DNA of 64,000 nt from Hexactinellida sp. DTS-2022. Taxonomy: Eukaryota > Porifera > Hexactinellida. The notes beneath the pieces were generated by a model. The model worked only from the letters and a program-made list of their open reading frames with translations, was not told the DNA's origin and ran no database searches. Made by a program: the position numbers and the translations under genes. Where the stretch lies: the NCBI GenBank assembly GCA_028753945.1, contig JAPNXP010000007.1, forward strand, positions 558,001 to 622,000, read 5' to 3'. How positions within the stretch are numbered: position 1 is the first letter of the stretch; every line of letters begins with the position of its first letter. Below are positions 29,461-44,233 of the stretch, one piece after another.

Positions 29461-30846
29461 ATGGTATCTGTATTTACTCTACAAAAGCCGGATATTTTTG
29501 ATGAATTTGAATCACTGATTTGTGAGAAATTCCGAAAATTACAAGAAGTGTTATGTATAAGGAAGGAAACTTTGCTAAGCGAATTGACTCTGTTCAAAGA
29601 AGAATATACAAATAAAATCGCTCGTAAAAATAAATCAATTGAAGGATTGGAGTTTTTGAAATCACAAATGGAGAGTCTCGTTATTAGAGACAATATTGCT
29701 TCGCAATTATATGAAAATCAGTTAAATGAGATTACAAAAGAGATTGAAACAAACCGTAATAGCATTATTCCGCCTAATTTAACACTAAATTGCGATATAG
29801 AATCTTTGTTAGAACAAATTCGACGGTTTGGAGATTTTATCCAAAATGAAAATACCTCAATTCCTAATTTACAAACACTCACACTTAAATCTTCTAATTC
29901 TTCTTACAAAACTCCAGTCAATTATGAATCTAAAATTAAACCGATTCGCAGTTTCGCGAAAAGAGGAAAATCTGTGGGAGAAATAAAAGCCCCTCGCGCG
30001 GTCCATTTTGATTCTTTTCGAGAAAGAATATTTATAGCAGATGGAAGCAATAACAAAGTTGTTATTTGCTCTCAAAATGGTGGTTTTATATCAGAATTCG
30101 GTGCAAATGAATTGAAAAGTCCCTGTGGAATTGCCGTTACAGAATCCTATTGTTATATAACAGACTTGATTCTTAACGCAATTTGTAAGTTCGAATTACA
30201 AACTTATCAAATGTTAAATGTTTCGCGATACAATGAATTGAAAGAACCTAAAGGAATTGCTGTCGATTTACAAACAGAAGAATTGTATGTGGTTGACAAA
30301 AATAAATATAATCGTGTTTGGGTATATAACAGTGAATTAAGTTTTACAAGAGTTTTCAATTGTAGTTTCCTTAATTCTCCACGTGATATTAAGGTTGTTG
30401 GTGACACTATTTACGTGTTAGATTCCAGCGAATATTGTTTACATTTATTTACAAAACAAGGTGTGAAAATTCAATCTATTATTCGACAGCCAGAATTTGT
30501 TGATTCACCATTTTTTTTCGCGATTTCTCAAAATGGAGATTTTATACTCGGTGGACAATGGGATAACTTTTTGAAAGTTTTTTCACCACAAGGAAAACCG
30601 CTGCATAAAGTTGGTTACCAAGGTGTCTCAAAGGAATGTCTGGGTTTGGTTAGAGGCGTTTGTATAACTTCTGATAATAATATTGTGTGCGGATTCTATA
30701 ACGGTAATTACGCTATGAATCTATATAGAAATAACTGTGTTAAATATTTGTTTAATTACAGTCGACTCCGCTTAATAGAGTCACCTCGGGACCAGGTTGC
30801 TTTGACCCGATTAAGCGGGAAATCTATTAACCGGTGGCTCTATTAA
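29461..30846 (+). CDS. Coiled-coil/NHL-repeat protein 2, C-terminus made by a MITE
   Basis: A single-exon frame of 461 aa. Residues about 15-105 are coiled coil (EKFRKLQEVLCIRKETLL, then KNKSIEGLEFLKSQMESL). Residues about 155-425 carry NHL-like propeller repeats (IFIADGSNNKVVICSQNGGF, LYVVDKNKYNRVWVYNSE, IYVLDSSEYCLHLF). The layout is the same as NHL protein 1 at 9379. From about residue 433 the frame runs into a family A MITE (30759-30859), which supplies the last 29 residues and the stop. The original C-terminus is therefore lost or altered, though most of the propeller precedes the insertion. Function unknown; RING and B-box are absent. Confidence 0.8.
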   Translation: MVSVFTLQKPDIFDEFESLICEKFRKLQEVLCIRKETLLSELTLFKEEYTNKIARKNKSIEGLEFLKSQMESLVIRDNIASQLYENQLNEITKEIETNRNSIIPPNLTLNCDIESLLEQIRRFGDFIQNENTSIPNLQTLTLKSSNSSYKTPVNYESKIKPIRSFAKRGKSVGEIKAPRAVHFDSFRERIFIADGSNNKVVICSQNGGFISEFGANELKSPCGIAVTESYCYITDLILNAICKFELQTYQMLNVSRYNELKEPKGIAVDLQTEELYVVDKNKYNRVWVYNSELSFTRVFNCSFLNSPRDIKVVGDTIYVLDSSEYCLHLFTKQGVKIQSIIRQPEFVDSPFFFAISQNGDFILGGQWDNFLKVFSPQGKPLHKVGYQGVSKECLGLVRGVCITSDNNIVCGFYNGNYAMNLYRNNCVKYLFNYSRLRLIESPRDQVALTRLSGKSINRWLY

Positions 30847-30859
30847 GCGGAGTCGACTG
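30759..30859. repeat. Short MITE, family A, inside a coding frame
   Basis: A 101-bp internally deleted version. Ends CAGTCGACTCCGCTTAATAG and attaagcggagtcgactg, flanked by TA. It contains the stop codon of NHL gene 2 (30844-30846). Confidence 0.85.
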
Positions 30860-31236
30860 TATTTACTTACATTTTTGTTCTGTAGATTGCTAGATTTATT
30901 TTTCTATAGATTTATTAAACAAAATTGTTAGTTGTGTACTTATGTAAGATTCCGTATAACCTTGTACGTATCCATATGGATGGAGTTAATATTATGGATT
31001 CATCTAAACAAATCCCTTGGGGCCTTATTCACTGAACTTCCTATTTAACTTCAGTTTACATTAAGCATTTACTTAGTTTTTCTTAGTGAATACTGGCTTA
31101 ATTTTACTTCTGCTAGTTATTTATAAATTTGTTTTTACCAGTTTAATTAATGGTTTTCTGGTAAATAACTTTATATTATTATACACAAGTTGTTTGCTCA
31201 AGTGATGTTTGCATTTTGTACAAAATATTATTACTA

Positions 31237-31426
31237 CAGTCAGGTTTTCTTATTGTGAACAGTTTTTTGTCTGCTTAAAAATACAACTTATTATTATGAA
31301 CAAGCCCTATGGTCCCAATTTAACAACTTACATAGGGTTTGTATTAAGTTGAGCTCGCTTATTATGAAGTCTCTATTATGAAGACAATTTTCGGTCCCTT
31401 GAATGTTTATAATAAAATAACCTGAC
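31237..31426. repeat. MITE, family M
   Basis: Ends cagtcaggttttcttatt and aataaaataacctgact. The interior repeats cttattatgaa-type words and has ggtcccttgaatg. It lies in the 645-bp spacer between NHL gene 2 and RPL21. A partial copy is at 50109-50190. Confidence 0.65.
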
Positions 31427-31491
31427 TATACTAGAATCATTAAATTAATATTTCCCTCAATTGCTATATTAGAATTCTATTGTGAGGTATA

Positions 31492-33878
31492 ATGGGTAAA
31501 ACTCATGGATTGAGAAGGGGAACTCGCTATATGTTCTCAAGAAAATTCAAAAAGCATGGTTTGTTGAAAATACATTTTGTTTGTGTTTACAATATGTATA
31601 TTTATTGGATATCTATCTCTCCATTAGGTGTTTTACATTTATCTACATACCTACAGGTGTATAAAGTTGGAGATATTGTAGATGTAAAGGTAAATATTAT
31701 AGGAATTGCTTATAGGTACATTATAAACTCCCGTTATAACCAAGTGGATTATAACTAAATAACCGCTTATAACGAAATGGAGATTTTCCTGAGCACTAAA
31801 TAATTAATTATTATCCGCTTATAACGAATATCCGGATATAACGAAGAGATTTACAGGTCCCAAGCACTTCGTTATAACGAGAGTTCACTGTATTTTATAA
31901 TCTAGTCATGTAATCTTTGGAAACTGGAAAACTCGATATATACCTAATATTAATAGTTAAATATTTAGGAATTATTTATATATTGACCAACACCATTCTA
32001 ATGTTTTTTTAAAAACATCAATATTTTTTATCATCAAAAATTCTCCTTTGCTAAGCCAGGTTTTTTTTATATTGTAAAGTGTTGGTCGAAAATAAAATAA
32101 GCCCGAAATTTTATTTATAATATCAATACACACTGTTCTCTCTAATAGTCCAGCAGTGGGCAATTGGCCCAAAGTGGACTATTAGAGAATATGGATTATT
32201 ACAGATGTATAAATGGGTTATTTGGACAAGTAAATAAGTGGACAATTAGAAAAGTGGACAAGTAAATAAGTGGACTATTAGAAAAGTGGACAATAAGAGA
32301 GAACAGACTGTACATTGCCATAGAAATAAATGAGAACAATCAAAATAAAATTATTTATTTTGGCATTTGAATGCATTTATGCATGCTATTCAATACAGAA
32401 CATGTACTACACATTAGTGTTAGCTACATTCCAATGGCTATATGTGTCTATAGGCAGATGGCGCAATACAGAAAGGAATGCCACACAAATTCTATCACGG
32501 AAAAACTGGGAAAATATTCAATGTAACGAAGCGAGCAGTAGGAGTTGTACTGAACAAGCGAGTCGGGTAATTGACCAATAGAATGCGAGCAAGTGTTGAT
32601 ATTGGGTTGCTATCTATTGTATTGATAAATATAAATATAAGCATAGTACTTTTTGTATTTACATTTTTGAAGTTTTGTTTATTTTGTTTATATTATCACT
32701 ACTTTTTCTTCAGTAATCGGATTATTCCAAAACGCGTGAATATTCGAGTGGAACACGTAAAGCATTCCAAATGTAGGAACGACTTTCTAAAGTAAGTATT
32801 AATAATTAGTTCAAAATATTTAATCTACAGTAGAACCTCGTTAGTACGAACACCAGGGGACCGTCAAAATCCGTTCGCTTTATCCTGAATTCGTATTTTC
32901 CGGTGTCATTTGTATTGAAAAGGCTTTGAAGGGGGCTGAAATAGTGTTCGTATAAATTAACCGAAATTTCATTTTAATTAACAGTATTCGTACTAACCAG
33001 GTTCTACTGTATTTGCTATATTTACAATACTAACTTATGAAAGTTTCTAAAATGTAGGCGAGTAAAGGAAAACGCCGCAAATAGGAAACTCCATAGAAAG
33101 ACTGGACAGTTCTTTCCCATGAAGCGACAGGTATATCGGCCCCTAAGTGAATTCAAATTAATAATCGCGAATAATTGGTTAATATACGTATATTAACCAA
33201 TTATTCGCGATTATTAATTTTATTAATTTGCGATTATTAATCATTTTTAATGATGCCATTCAATTTGCAGCTATCTATAACCTATAGGTAAATAATACTT
33301 CATGAGTAGGTGTCTGCTACCAAAATGCCTATTTTCACTAAAATGTCATTTAAAGCCACTGTGATATACCTATACCTAAGTAGGTAGCAAGGAATATCCG
33401 TGAATTCATTTTCATACAACCCACATAAGCACTTGTTGGTTAAACAAGTTAATTGTGTTTGAATTATTTCCTCAAATAGCAAATTGTAGCTTAACTCAAA
33501 TAATAGCGGTTAAAATTAATAATAACATAGGCTAATATTCGAGTAAATACGGTATATTCAAATGTTCTAAATACAGTGGTGTTCGCTTAGTATCAATATT
33601 ATTGCTCTATTATCAAGTTATTTTCAGCCCCAAGCGAGCATTTAATGTTAAGTCTGTTCCTCTAATAGAAAGTTTGCTTATTTGCAAGCAAATTTCATGC
33701 AAAATGCGACTTGCTTTATGTGAACACCACTATATGGTAATTACATTGTTTATTGTATTATCTTGAATTTATTTTGAATCTACTTTAGACTGAGGGCCCG
33801 AAGAAGGGATTTACTTTCAAAATGAAAGGAAATAAACCTATTCTGCTGAGACCTGCTCCTTACCAGCTCTTAGCTTAG
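31492..33878 (+). CDS. RPL21: Ribosomal protein eL21 (L21)
   Basis: Six exons: 31492-31558, 31628-31689, 32454-32566, 32714-32791, 33058-33130 and 33789-33878 (phases 1, 0, 2, 2, 0). They give 160 aa, the length usual in animals. eL21 is a component of the 60S ribosomal subunit. Recognisable blocks are [70 protein letters not shown] and the C-terminal RPAPYQLLA. The compact introns are invaded by MITEs, and one of them carries a perfect 66-bp palindrome. In vertebrates RPL21 introns host snoRNAs; I could not identify boxes C/D or H/ACA convincingly here. Confidence 0.95.
31718..31890. repeat. MITE, family D
   Basis: Left end aaactcccgttataaccaag and right end cgttataacgagagttcactg. The interior repeats ttataacgaa and ttatccgctt. 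It lies in RPL21 intron 2. Copies also lie at 48728, 61155 and 63891. Confidence 0.7.
31966..32092. repeat. MITE, family F
   Basis: Starts tttatatattgaccaacacc and ends gtgttggtcgaaaataa. It lies in RPL21 intron 2. Confidence 0.6.
32132..32310. repeat. MITE, family N
   Basis: Inverted ends actgttctctctaatagtcc and ggacaataagagagaacag. Inside, the word agtggactattagaaaag recurs several times. It lies in RPL21 intron 2. Fragments are also at 50765-50805. Confidence 0.65.
32828..33009. repeat. MITE, family B, full length
   Basis: Starts CAGTAGAACCTCGTTAGTAC, ends ctaaccaggttctactg inside TA. The interior has accaggggaccgtcaaaat and gtattgaaaaggctttgaag. It lies in RPL21 intron 4. Confidence 0.85.
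33155..33220. repeat. Perfect 66-bp palindrome without loop
   Basis: Each 33-nt arm (from aaattaataatcgcgaataa to ttaatatac) is the exact complement of the other, with the centre between positions 33187 and 33188. I checked all 33 pairs. It lies in RPL21 intron 5, 24 bp after exon 5. It does not resemble the CAGT-ended MITEs. Confidence 0.95.
33574..33731. repeat. MITE, family E
   Basis: Starts cagtggtgttcgcttagtat and ends ctttatgtgaacaccacta inside TA. It lies in RPL21 intron 5. Confidence 0.75.
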
Positions 33879-34153
33879 TTACCAGGATGTTATATTGGAA
33901 TTTAGCACCATGTTAGATCAATAGTTTGGTAGGCAATTTATTCGTATCATAATTATTATAATTTAAGTTTATTTGTTTGTTTCTTATTTGATTGGGATTT
34001 GTCATTTGAGTCACTAATTTTCAGTTTTCTAGACTCATATAAATGTTCGCGTTTTAGCAATATTCGCATAATTTCAAGAAATTTCGTGCAAAATGTAACT
34101 TGCTATTACGAAAATTCCACTGTATATAAACGAGAGTCTACTATATTTATTAT

Positions 34154-34275
34154 GAGGAGTAACTTATATATCGGCCAACACTTTTTAATATTACATCCCG
34201 TTAATTTTTTATGTTAATAATGACCTTTCAAGTGCCTGAAAATTTCATTACAAAAGGTGTAGGCCGATATATAAT
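34154..34275. repeat. MITE, family F, in RPL21-GFPT spacer
   Basis: Ends tatatcggccaacactttt and aaggtgtaggccgatatata. The remaining spacer (33879-34455) has a partial family E remnant near 34040-34125 and no gene. Confidence 0.65.
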
Positions 34276-34455
34276 ATTCCTTTTATCAGCAATGTTAATA
34301 ACGGCCATCCAAGAGTTTTGTTAAAATTCCCGTTTTGTACTGGTGACAGTTATACACCGGTTTATTATAATATGGGAAGTCATGTGGGGACCTATTATAA
34401 GTGCTGTTGGTTATACTGTATATACAATTTAACTTTAGCTGTATATTCGCTACAA

Positions 34456-38867
<4,412 letters not shown>

Positions 38868-39359
38868 AACATAGTGTAACTATTCATTTCTATCTTATCT
38901 TTTGATACACAGTTGTCTCTTCTTCCATGAAAAAAAGAAAATAAATATAATCGAGTTTCTTGTTTATTTGTACTTTGCATTTACTTTTAGATTCTATGAT
39001 TAGTTAGGTAATTATTTATTTATGTTTACTTGTTTGTATTCTGGTTTCCTTATTAAATACATTGGTTAAAGAATCTGATTTTAATTTTAGTTTAAATTGC
39101 AATCGAGTTGGAACTGTTTCAGTTTTGCCAGTTTTGATGCCCAAAACGTGTTTTTATAGGCTTTTTTAGAGATTATTGGAAATTTCTGCTCATTTTAAAC
39201 TACTACCAAAAGAGTAGTTTAAATAAAAATTTGGACTTATGAACCAAAAATATAATTTGGGGATTTATTTTGCCAATATATTAATACTATTGAGTAGGGA
39301 ATAGAATAATTAAGAGTTACAGGTGTGGACGGTCGCACGGACGGAATAATATAGATAAT
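38868..39359. other. Spacer between GFPT and the right arm
   Basis: AT-rich, with a likely GFPT polyadenylation signal (AATAAA near 38940). No gene, MITE end or structured repeat was recognised. Confidence 0.5.
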
Positions 39360-39545
39360 TGAACTTTATTACAAGGTACAACCGTTCCATTGTTAAATCT
39401 TTATAGTATTGGCTGGAATCCAATATTACATTGACATATAAATTAATGTTAGTTAGGAATTCAGTATATGTATTGTGTTTCAGATATTCACGGTTGGGCT
39501 TAGAAAAGTACGAAAAGTACAGTCTCCGGAAGTTATAATAAAAGG

Positions 39546-42500
39546 TTAAACTAAATTAACAGAGTACTCCTCTGCTGCTAATTCGAGTGCTTTAATGGGA
39601 ACTGGATCTGGTTCGGAGAGTTCGTTTATATTCAGTGTCTCCAGCTGTCTGAGAGTAGGGATTAGGTTAGCGAGTGCTTCACACGACTGAGAGGTCTGTT
39701 CACAGTCACGTACACGTAAGTACCTGATTGATGGATGTTTGGCTAGTCCCAGACATACAGCTAACATTCCAGCATCAGATAGTGGAACCATGACAAAGTC
39801 TAGATAAAGCAATGACTGCAGACATCTCAGGGTGTGTGTCCATTGAGAAGTGTCCTCTGATGAGAAGTAAGTAAAGCTTATCTCTAGCCTAACTATATTA
39901 ACACAGCATTGTAGAGCAGATAGGAGTTCTGTCCAACTCTTGAATCCTATCTCTTCTAAGCTCGATAGGGTGACTGACCTTAGTGTGTTATGATTGCTAT
40001 TCAGTACTCGGAGTAGATTGGCTGATAGCGATTCATCAGATCCAGACGTCATATGTAGATGTGTGAGTCCAGTTAGATTTGCCATGTGAGGTAGCAGGGA
40101 GTAGTCACAGAAATATTCAATTTCTGTTAACTGAGTGAGTTTAGGCATTAGTTCCTGCAATAGCTGCTCATTGTCTCCAGATAGAGAGCAATGTAAGTAT
40201 AGTCCCTTTAACTGAGTGGCTTGGGTTAGTGCAGGTAGGATAATGCTGAAGTGTTCTACTGTACCAATAGACAGGTACTGGAGGTATTCGGAAGATACAA
40301 CACAGGTGGTTAGTTGGTGGAGGAATTCGTTGGAGCATTGAGTCTCGTACAGTCTCACGCTATTAATATGCTGACTGATAGGAGAAGCAAACAGATCGAT
40401 ATCTATCCAATCCTCTATTTTACACCATGATAGCTCTATGATAATGCGAGTGGTATGACGGAGTACAGCTTTGTTAATGAGGTTAGTGTAGGCTAGGACT
40501 TTAGGACTCATAGGCTTTTTCTCTGAATAACCCTCTTCAAATATAACAGCTAACTGGGATAGTGGATAGGTTTGTATTTGCTCCATCAGAGATTCAAACT
40601 GCTCTATATTCACATAATTGGTGTCTACGTAGAGGATGTTAATACGCTGGACGAATTGTAGCGACTGAGTGAAGCAAGTCCACTCGTTAGGGGACACGGG
40701 TAGTACTTCCTCATTAAGATAGAGCGACACAGATGTGGGAAGTAATAGCTTGTTGGCTAGGTGGATATAGCAGGAATTCGTCTCGAAAATAATTGAGATT
40801 AATTGGAAGTATTTCTTGGTAAAGTCAAACCAACCTGTGTATAGCAATAGTGAGATACCGAAATCAATGTCAAACCCTAATTGGTGGTACATGGGTAGAT
40901 CTTCAGTTGTGTCAGGAAGCAACTTTCTACACAGAATGGTTAGGAGAGCAGCTGACCGATTAGCTAGGAGGCCACAGAGGAAACGCACAACCATTCGAAA
41001 GACCGAGAAGTGCTCGTTACTGTCGGCTATGTAGCGTGCACTCATGCACTGCTTTATCCACGAGGTTGATGTCAGGAAGATGGCTGATGTGAATTCCTGC
41101 ATTGTTAGATGTGCAAATGCCCACACCTTTGTAACAGTGCCTACCGAATCTTTCGTGTAGAATTCGTGTGCCAGGCCTAAGCAATGGCATTCTACTTCTG
41201 CATTGTCAATTGTCATTAGGACTCTTTCGGTGGAGGTCAGTTCGCGGCTGCCCACACCTATCATTGCGATTCGCCCTATGGCGTAGAGGCAATTCAGGAC
41301 GCTTTCATTGAATAATTCAATCTTTTTGACTTTTGCCTGTTCCTTTAGGGCCATCCTGTCTAGTTGTCTCCTGATCAGGTAGCAGGTTAGTTCTTTGTAG
41401 AGGTGTGTCAAGGTTTGGATCTTTACGGTGTCATCTTTCAGTAGGGCCGCGAACAGGGAGGCATTCACTGGGATTAGAGACAGCTGGTTCATTTCGTCGT
41501 AACGGTGCAGTAGACTCTGGCATTCTTTCAACTTATCCAGCTTTGTAATTTGCATTTGGAAATATTTGTCTCTGTTTTCAGGTGAAAACCCCAGGACTTG
41601 GTAGAATCGGTCTACTTTGATTGCTAGATGCGAGCTAATGTCTGTCCAGGCCCCTGGTCTCGTGGTGGCTATGATGGTGGACTGACGCAGTGCTTCTCTT
41701 GTTAGCAGCGAGTATAGCAGAGACTTGTCAAACGGTATCTTCTTGGTGAACTCATCGAGTCCATCTATGATGAGCAACAGACCCTCCCCATCCGATTTGG
41801 CTATGTGCTTGGCGAGGTCTTTCGTCCAATCGGATGTCGCTGGCAATCCCAAGCACAGCCATTCTTGGACAAATTCAGACGTGACTGATTTGCCTTCTTC
41901 CACGCGACTGGTTTCCATGGAATGCCAATTGGAGTCGCGACAAGGGATAGCGATGGAATAGGAAATCTGTTTGAGTTCAGCCTCTGCGAATCTTAGCGCT
42001 ATCCTCTTTGAAAGGAAGGTTTTCCCACATCCGGGGTTGCCAATTAGGCACCAAATCTCCGGTTTCTCTGCGCTATATGTTTTCAGTTCCTTTTCAAAGA
42101 CAACCGGTTTTATTTTGATTTCGTTGTTAGCGATTTTCCTGAGATAGGCTATTTCATTAAACGTTGTTTCATCCTCCAGGTTTACGGGACGAGGTTCCTC
42201 TTTAACAATGGTCAGTTCGACGTACACACTCGTTAGGCTCACTTTATCATCTTCTCCCAACATCTGAGTCACCATTTTGTACTCTATGTTGAGGAAACGT
42301 TTCAGTTTTTGTTCCCAAAGTTTAATTTCAACTCTTTGCAGTTCTAATGCCCTTTTCATTTTCCCAATGAATTCGTCTTCTGACATTCCTATGAAAATGT
42401 GTTGGTACTCTTTAATTTTGCAAGCTACATCTAAACGATCGACTGCTTTCAATGCTCTTTCAAGATTACTTAGATCTTTATTGAGTAATTTACTGTCGAG

Positions 42501-42923
42501 ACTCTCATTGATTATGTTCTCAAAATCATTTTTACTTTCTAGGCTACCATTTATCCCAAGCGTTATGACCTGCCAATCTTTCTGCGTTATTTCGGCCCTC
42601 AAAAGCTGTAATAATGTTTTCATCGATAACGGTTCTGCGAATAAACTAGTTCCCTGTATGGGCTCTGAAACACACAGTCTTGGAATTTTTAATGCAATGG
42701 TTACTAAGTCGGGACGATTTAAGCTGGTCAATGCCTGGTAAAATGCATAGGCATTGAAGTTTTCCCATTTCATGACGGCAAACAAGAAAGTTATACCATC
42801 ACTATCTCCGTCACAAATCCCTACGGGTACATTCATTTGTATTCTCAGTTTGGCTACATCTCCAGTCGTTAACTCCTTTCTCAACTCTTGGAAATGTTCC
42901 ATATCCAAAATGTTTTGATCCAT
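39546..42923 (-). CDS. NACHT-LRR receptor (NLR), copy 3
   Basis: A single coding exon on the minus strand, 1125 aa from the preferred ATGGATCAA. The longer frame starts at 42947, upstream of the acceptor caatag. It has the same plan as copies 1 and 2: two helical, possibly death-fold, modules to about residue 178; Walker A GNPGCGKT near 295-302; IIDGLDEF; TTRPGAW; and LRRs to the end (last residues EEYSVNLV). The N-terminal 175 residues differ from copy 2 at only a couple of positions. Through NACHT all three copies are almost the same. The LRR strands carry most of the differences. It lies in the inverted arm, so it is transcribed toward GFPT, tail to tail. Confidence 0.9.
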   Translation of the reverse strand: MDQNILDMEHFQELRKELTTGDVAKLRIQMNVPVGICDGDSDGITFLFAVMKWENFNAYAFYQALTSLNRPDLVTIALKIPRLCVSEPIQGTSLFAEPLSMKTLLQLLRAEITQKDWQVITLGINGSLESKNDFENIINESLDSKLLNKDLSNLERALKAVDRLDVACKIKEYQHIFIGMSEDEFIGKMKRALELQRVEIKLWEQKLKRFLNIEYKMVTQMLGEDDKVSLTSVYVELTIVKEEPRPVNLEDETTFNEIAYLRKIANNEIKIKPVVFEKELKTYSAEKPEIWCLIGNPGCGKTFLSKRIALRFAEAELKQISYSIAIPCRDSNWHSMETSRVEEGKSVTSEFVQEWLCLGLPATSDWTKDLAKHIAKSDGEGLLLIIDGLDEFTKKIPFDKSLLYSLLTREALRQSTIIATTRPGAWTDISSHLAIKVDRFYQVLGFSPENRDKYFQMQITKLDKLKECQSLLHRYDEMNQLSLIPVNASLFAALLKDDTVKIQTLTHLYKELTCYLIRRQLDRMALKEQAKVKKIELFNESVLNCLYAIGRIAMIGVGSRELTSTERVLMTIDNAEVECHCLGLAHEFYTKDSVGTVTKVWAFAHLTMQEFTSAIFLTSTSWIKQCMSARYIADSNEHFSVFRMVVRFLCGLLANRSAALLTILCRKLLPDTTEDLPMYHQLGFDIDFGISLLLYTGWFDFTKKYFQLISIIFETNSCYIHLANKLLLPTSVSLYLNEEVLPVSPNEWTCFTQSLQFVQRINILYVDTNYVNIEQFESLMEQIQTYPLSQLAVIFEEGYSEKKPMSPKVLAYTNLINKAVLRHTTRIIIELSWCKIEDWIDIDLFASPISQHINSVRLYETQCSNEFLHQLTTCVVSSEYLQYLSIGTVEHFSIILPALTQATQLKGLYLHCSLSGDNEQLLQELMPKLTQLTEIEYFCDYSLLPHMANLTGLTHLHMTSGSDESLSANLLRVLNSNHNTLRSVTLSSLEEIGFKSWTELLSALQCCVNIVRLEISFTYFSSEDTSQWTHTLRCLQSLLYLDFVMVPLSDAGMLAVCLGLAKHPSIRYLRVRDCEQTSQSCEALANLIPTLRQLETLNINELSEPDPVPIKALELAAEEYSVNLV

Positions 42924-43121
42924 TTCGTTAAATCCTATTGGAAACAATGTTTATAATCAATGTAAATAATGTCTCATAATTAGGTTTGTATTTGTTAGTT
43001 TCCCTATCTTAAGTATCACGACTTTCGCTAGGTGTCCGCCGGTTATACCGTTTATGTAACCACTGCATCTCCATTCTAAGTATTTGGCCTAGTGGCCATG
43101 CCGACATCTTTTTTCGTTGAA

Positions 43122-43280
43122 CAGTAGAACCTGCATAATCCGACCCTCCATAATTCTGAAATCACAGAAACGGACATTTTTATCGTCGCGCTCTGCACTA
43201 CAACCTGCATAATTCGAGAATTTGGCAATCCGACATTTGCCCCCCTGTCAACGGTTTCGGATTATTCAGGTTCTACTGTA
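43122..43280. repeat. MITE, family R, well preserved
   Basis: Ends agtagaacctgcataatccg and cggattattcaggttctactg. It is the counterpart of 15111-15272 and lies upstream of NLR copy 3. Confidence 0.75.
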
Positions 43281-44075
43281 ATTTATTCGTATATTATTAG
43301 TTCAGTGGATTCTTTGTACTATGTATAATTTCTACTCGCCTAAGCGGTTATGCTACTTTCTTCGGATGTTAACCGCTTTGAATGACACCTTTCTTAACTC
43401 AGCAAGTGCTGCTATACATTAATACTAACCCTTCGGTTTCGGTCGCTTTGCTACGGATCGATGCTACGCACCTCAAGTTAACGGCTAAACAATTGATTGC
43501 ATAGTTAGTAATATTTGTCATAGTTATATTCTTATAATACCCGTTGAAAGCTAACTTCTGGGTTGATTTTGAATTTTCATTAATTTGTTTACATTTTGTA
43601 AACAACAACAATAAATATTCATATTGGAAATTTGTAAATGCGAAATTCGAAATCAGCACACTACTTGTTTACCTATTATAACATTTGTTTACCAATTATA
43701 AAATTTGGAACTTAGTCTCTATCTCAATTATAAATGCGGTTTCTATTCCCCCATCACTTTAATCATACAATCCGGACAAACAAACAAACAAACAAACAAC
43801 AATCGAGATTTAATAATATAGATATAGATTATCTCGGGATGTATTCCGCTAATATTGTCCACTAACTCAATTGTTTTCTGAAGGCCAGAATATCCCCCTA
43901 GGGGGTTGCCGCCATGGGTTAGATTTCCAAACTTTATTGTTATCTCACACATCTCATTTAGTGCTTTATAAATTGTCATTATAGATTTCTATTACCATGG
44001 TGCAAAATTATAAAATACTAGCGCACTTCGCTTGCTAGGTCGCTTCACGGCAGAACACAATCTTTTTGGACATAA

Positions 44076-44233
44076 AGTGGAATTCGCCTAATAGCAATTC
44101 TTTTAATAGCAATAATCTTGCTCTATTAGCAGGTTATTTCAGTCCCCAAGCGCCCATTTAATATTAGTTCTGTTCATCTATTAGCAAGCAAATTTCGTAC
44201 AAAATGCTACTTATTGTTACGCAAACAACACTG
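44076..44233. repeat. MITE, family E, in right arm
   Basis: From aagtggaattcgcctaatag to tacgcaaacaacactg. It is the counterpart of 14126-14278. Confidence 0.65.

Noticed and set aside
31492-33878. Intronic snoRNAs in RPL21
   Set aside because: Expected from vertebrate RPL21, but no convincing box C/D or H/ACA pair was seen; the introns are mostly MITEs.
34318-34455. Upstream in-frame start for GFPT
   Set aside because: The enzyme needs Cys directly after the initiator Met; MCGIFAYL at 34456 fits, and the upstream residues are not family-like.
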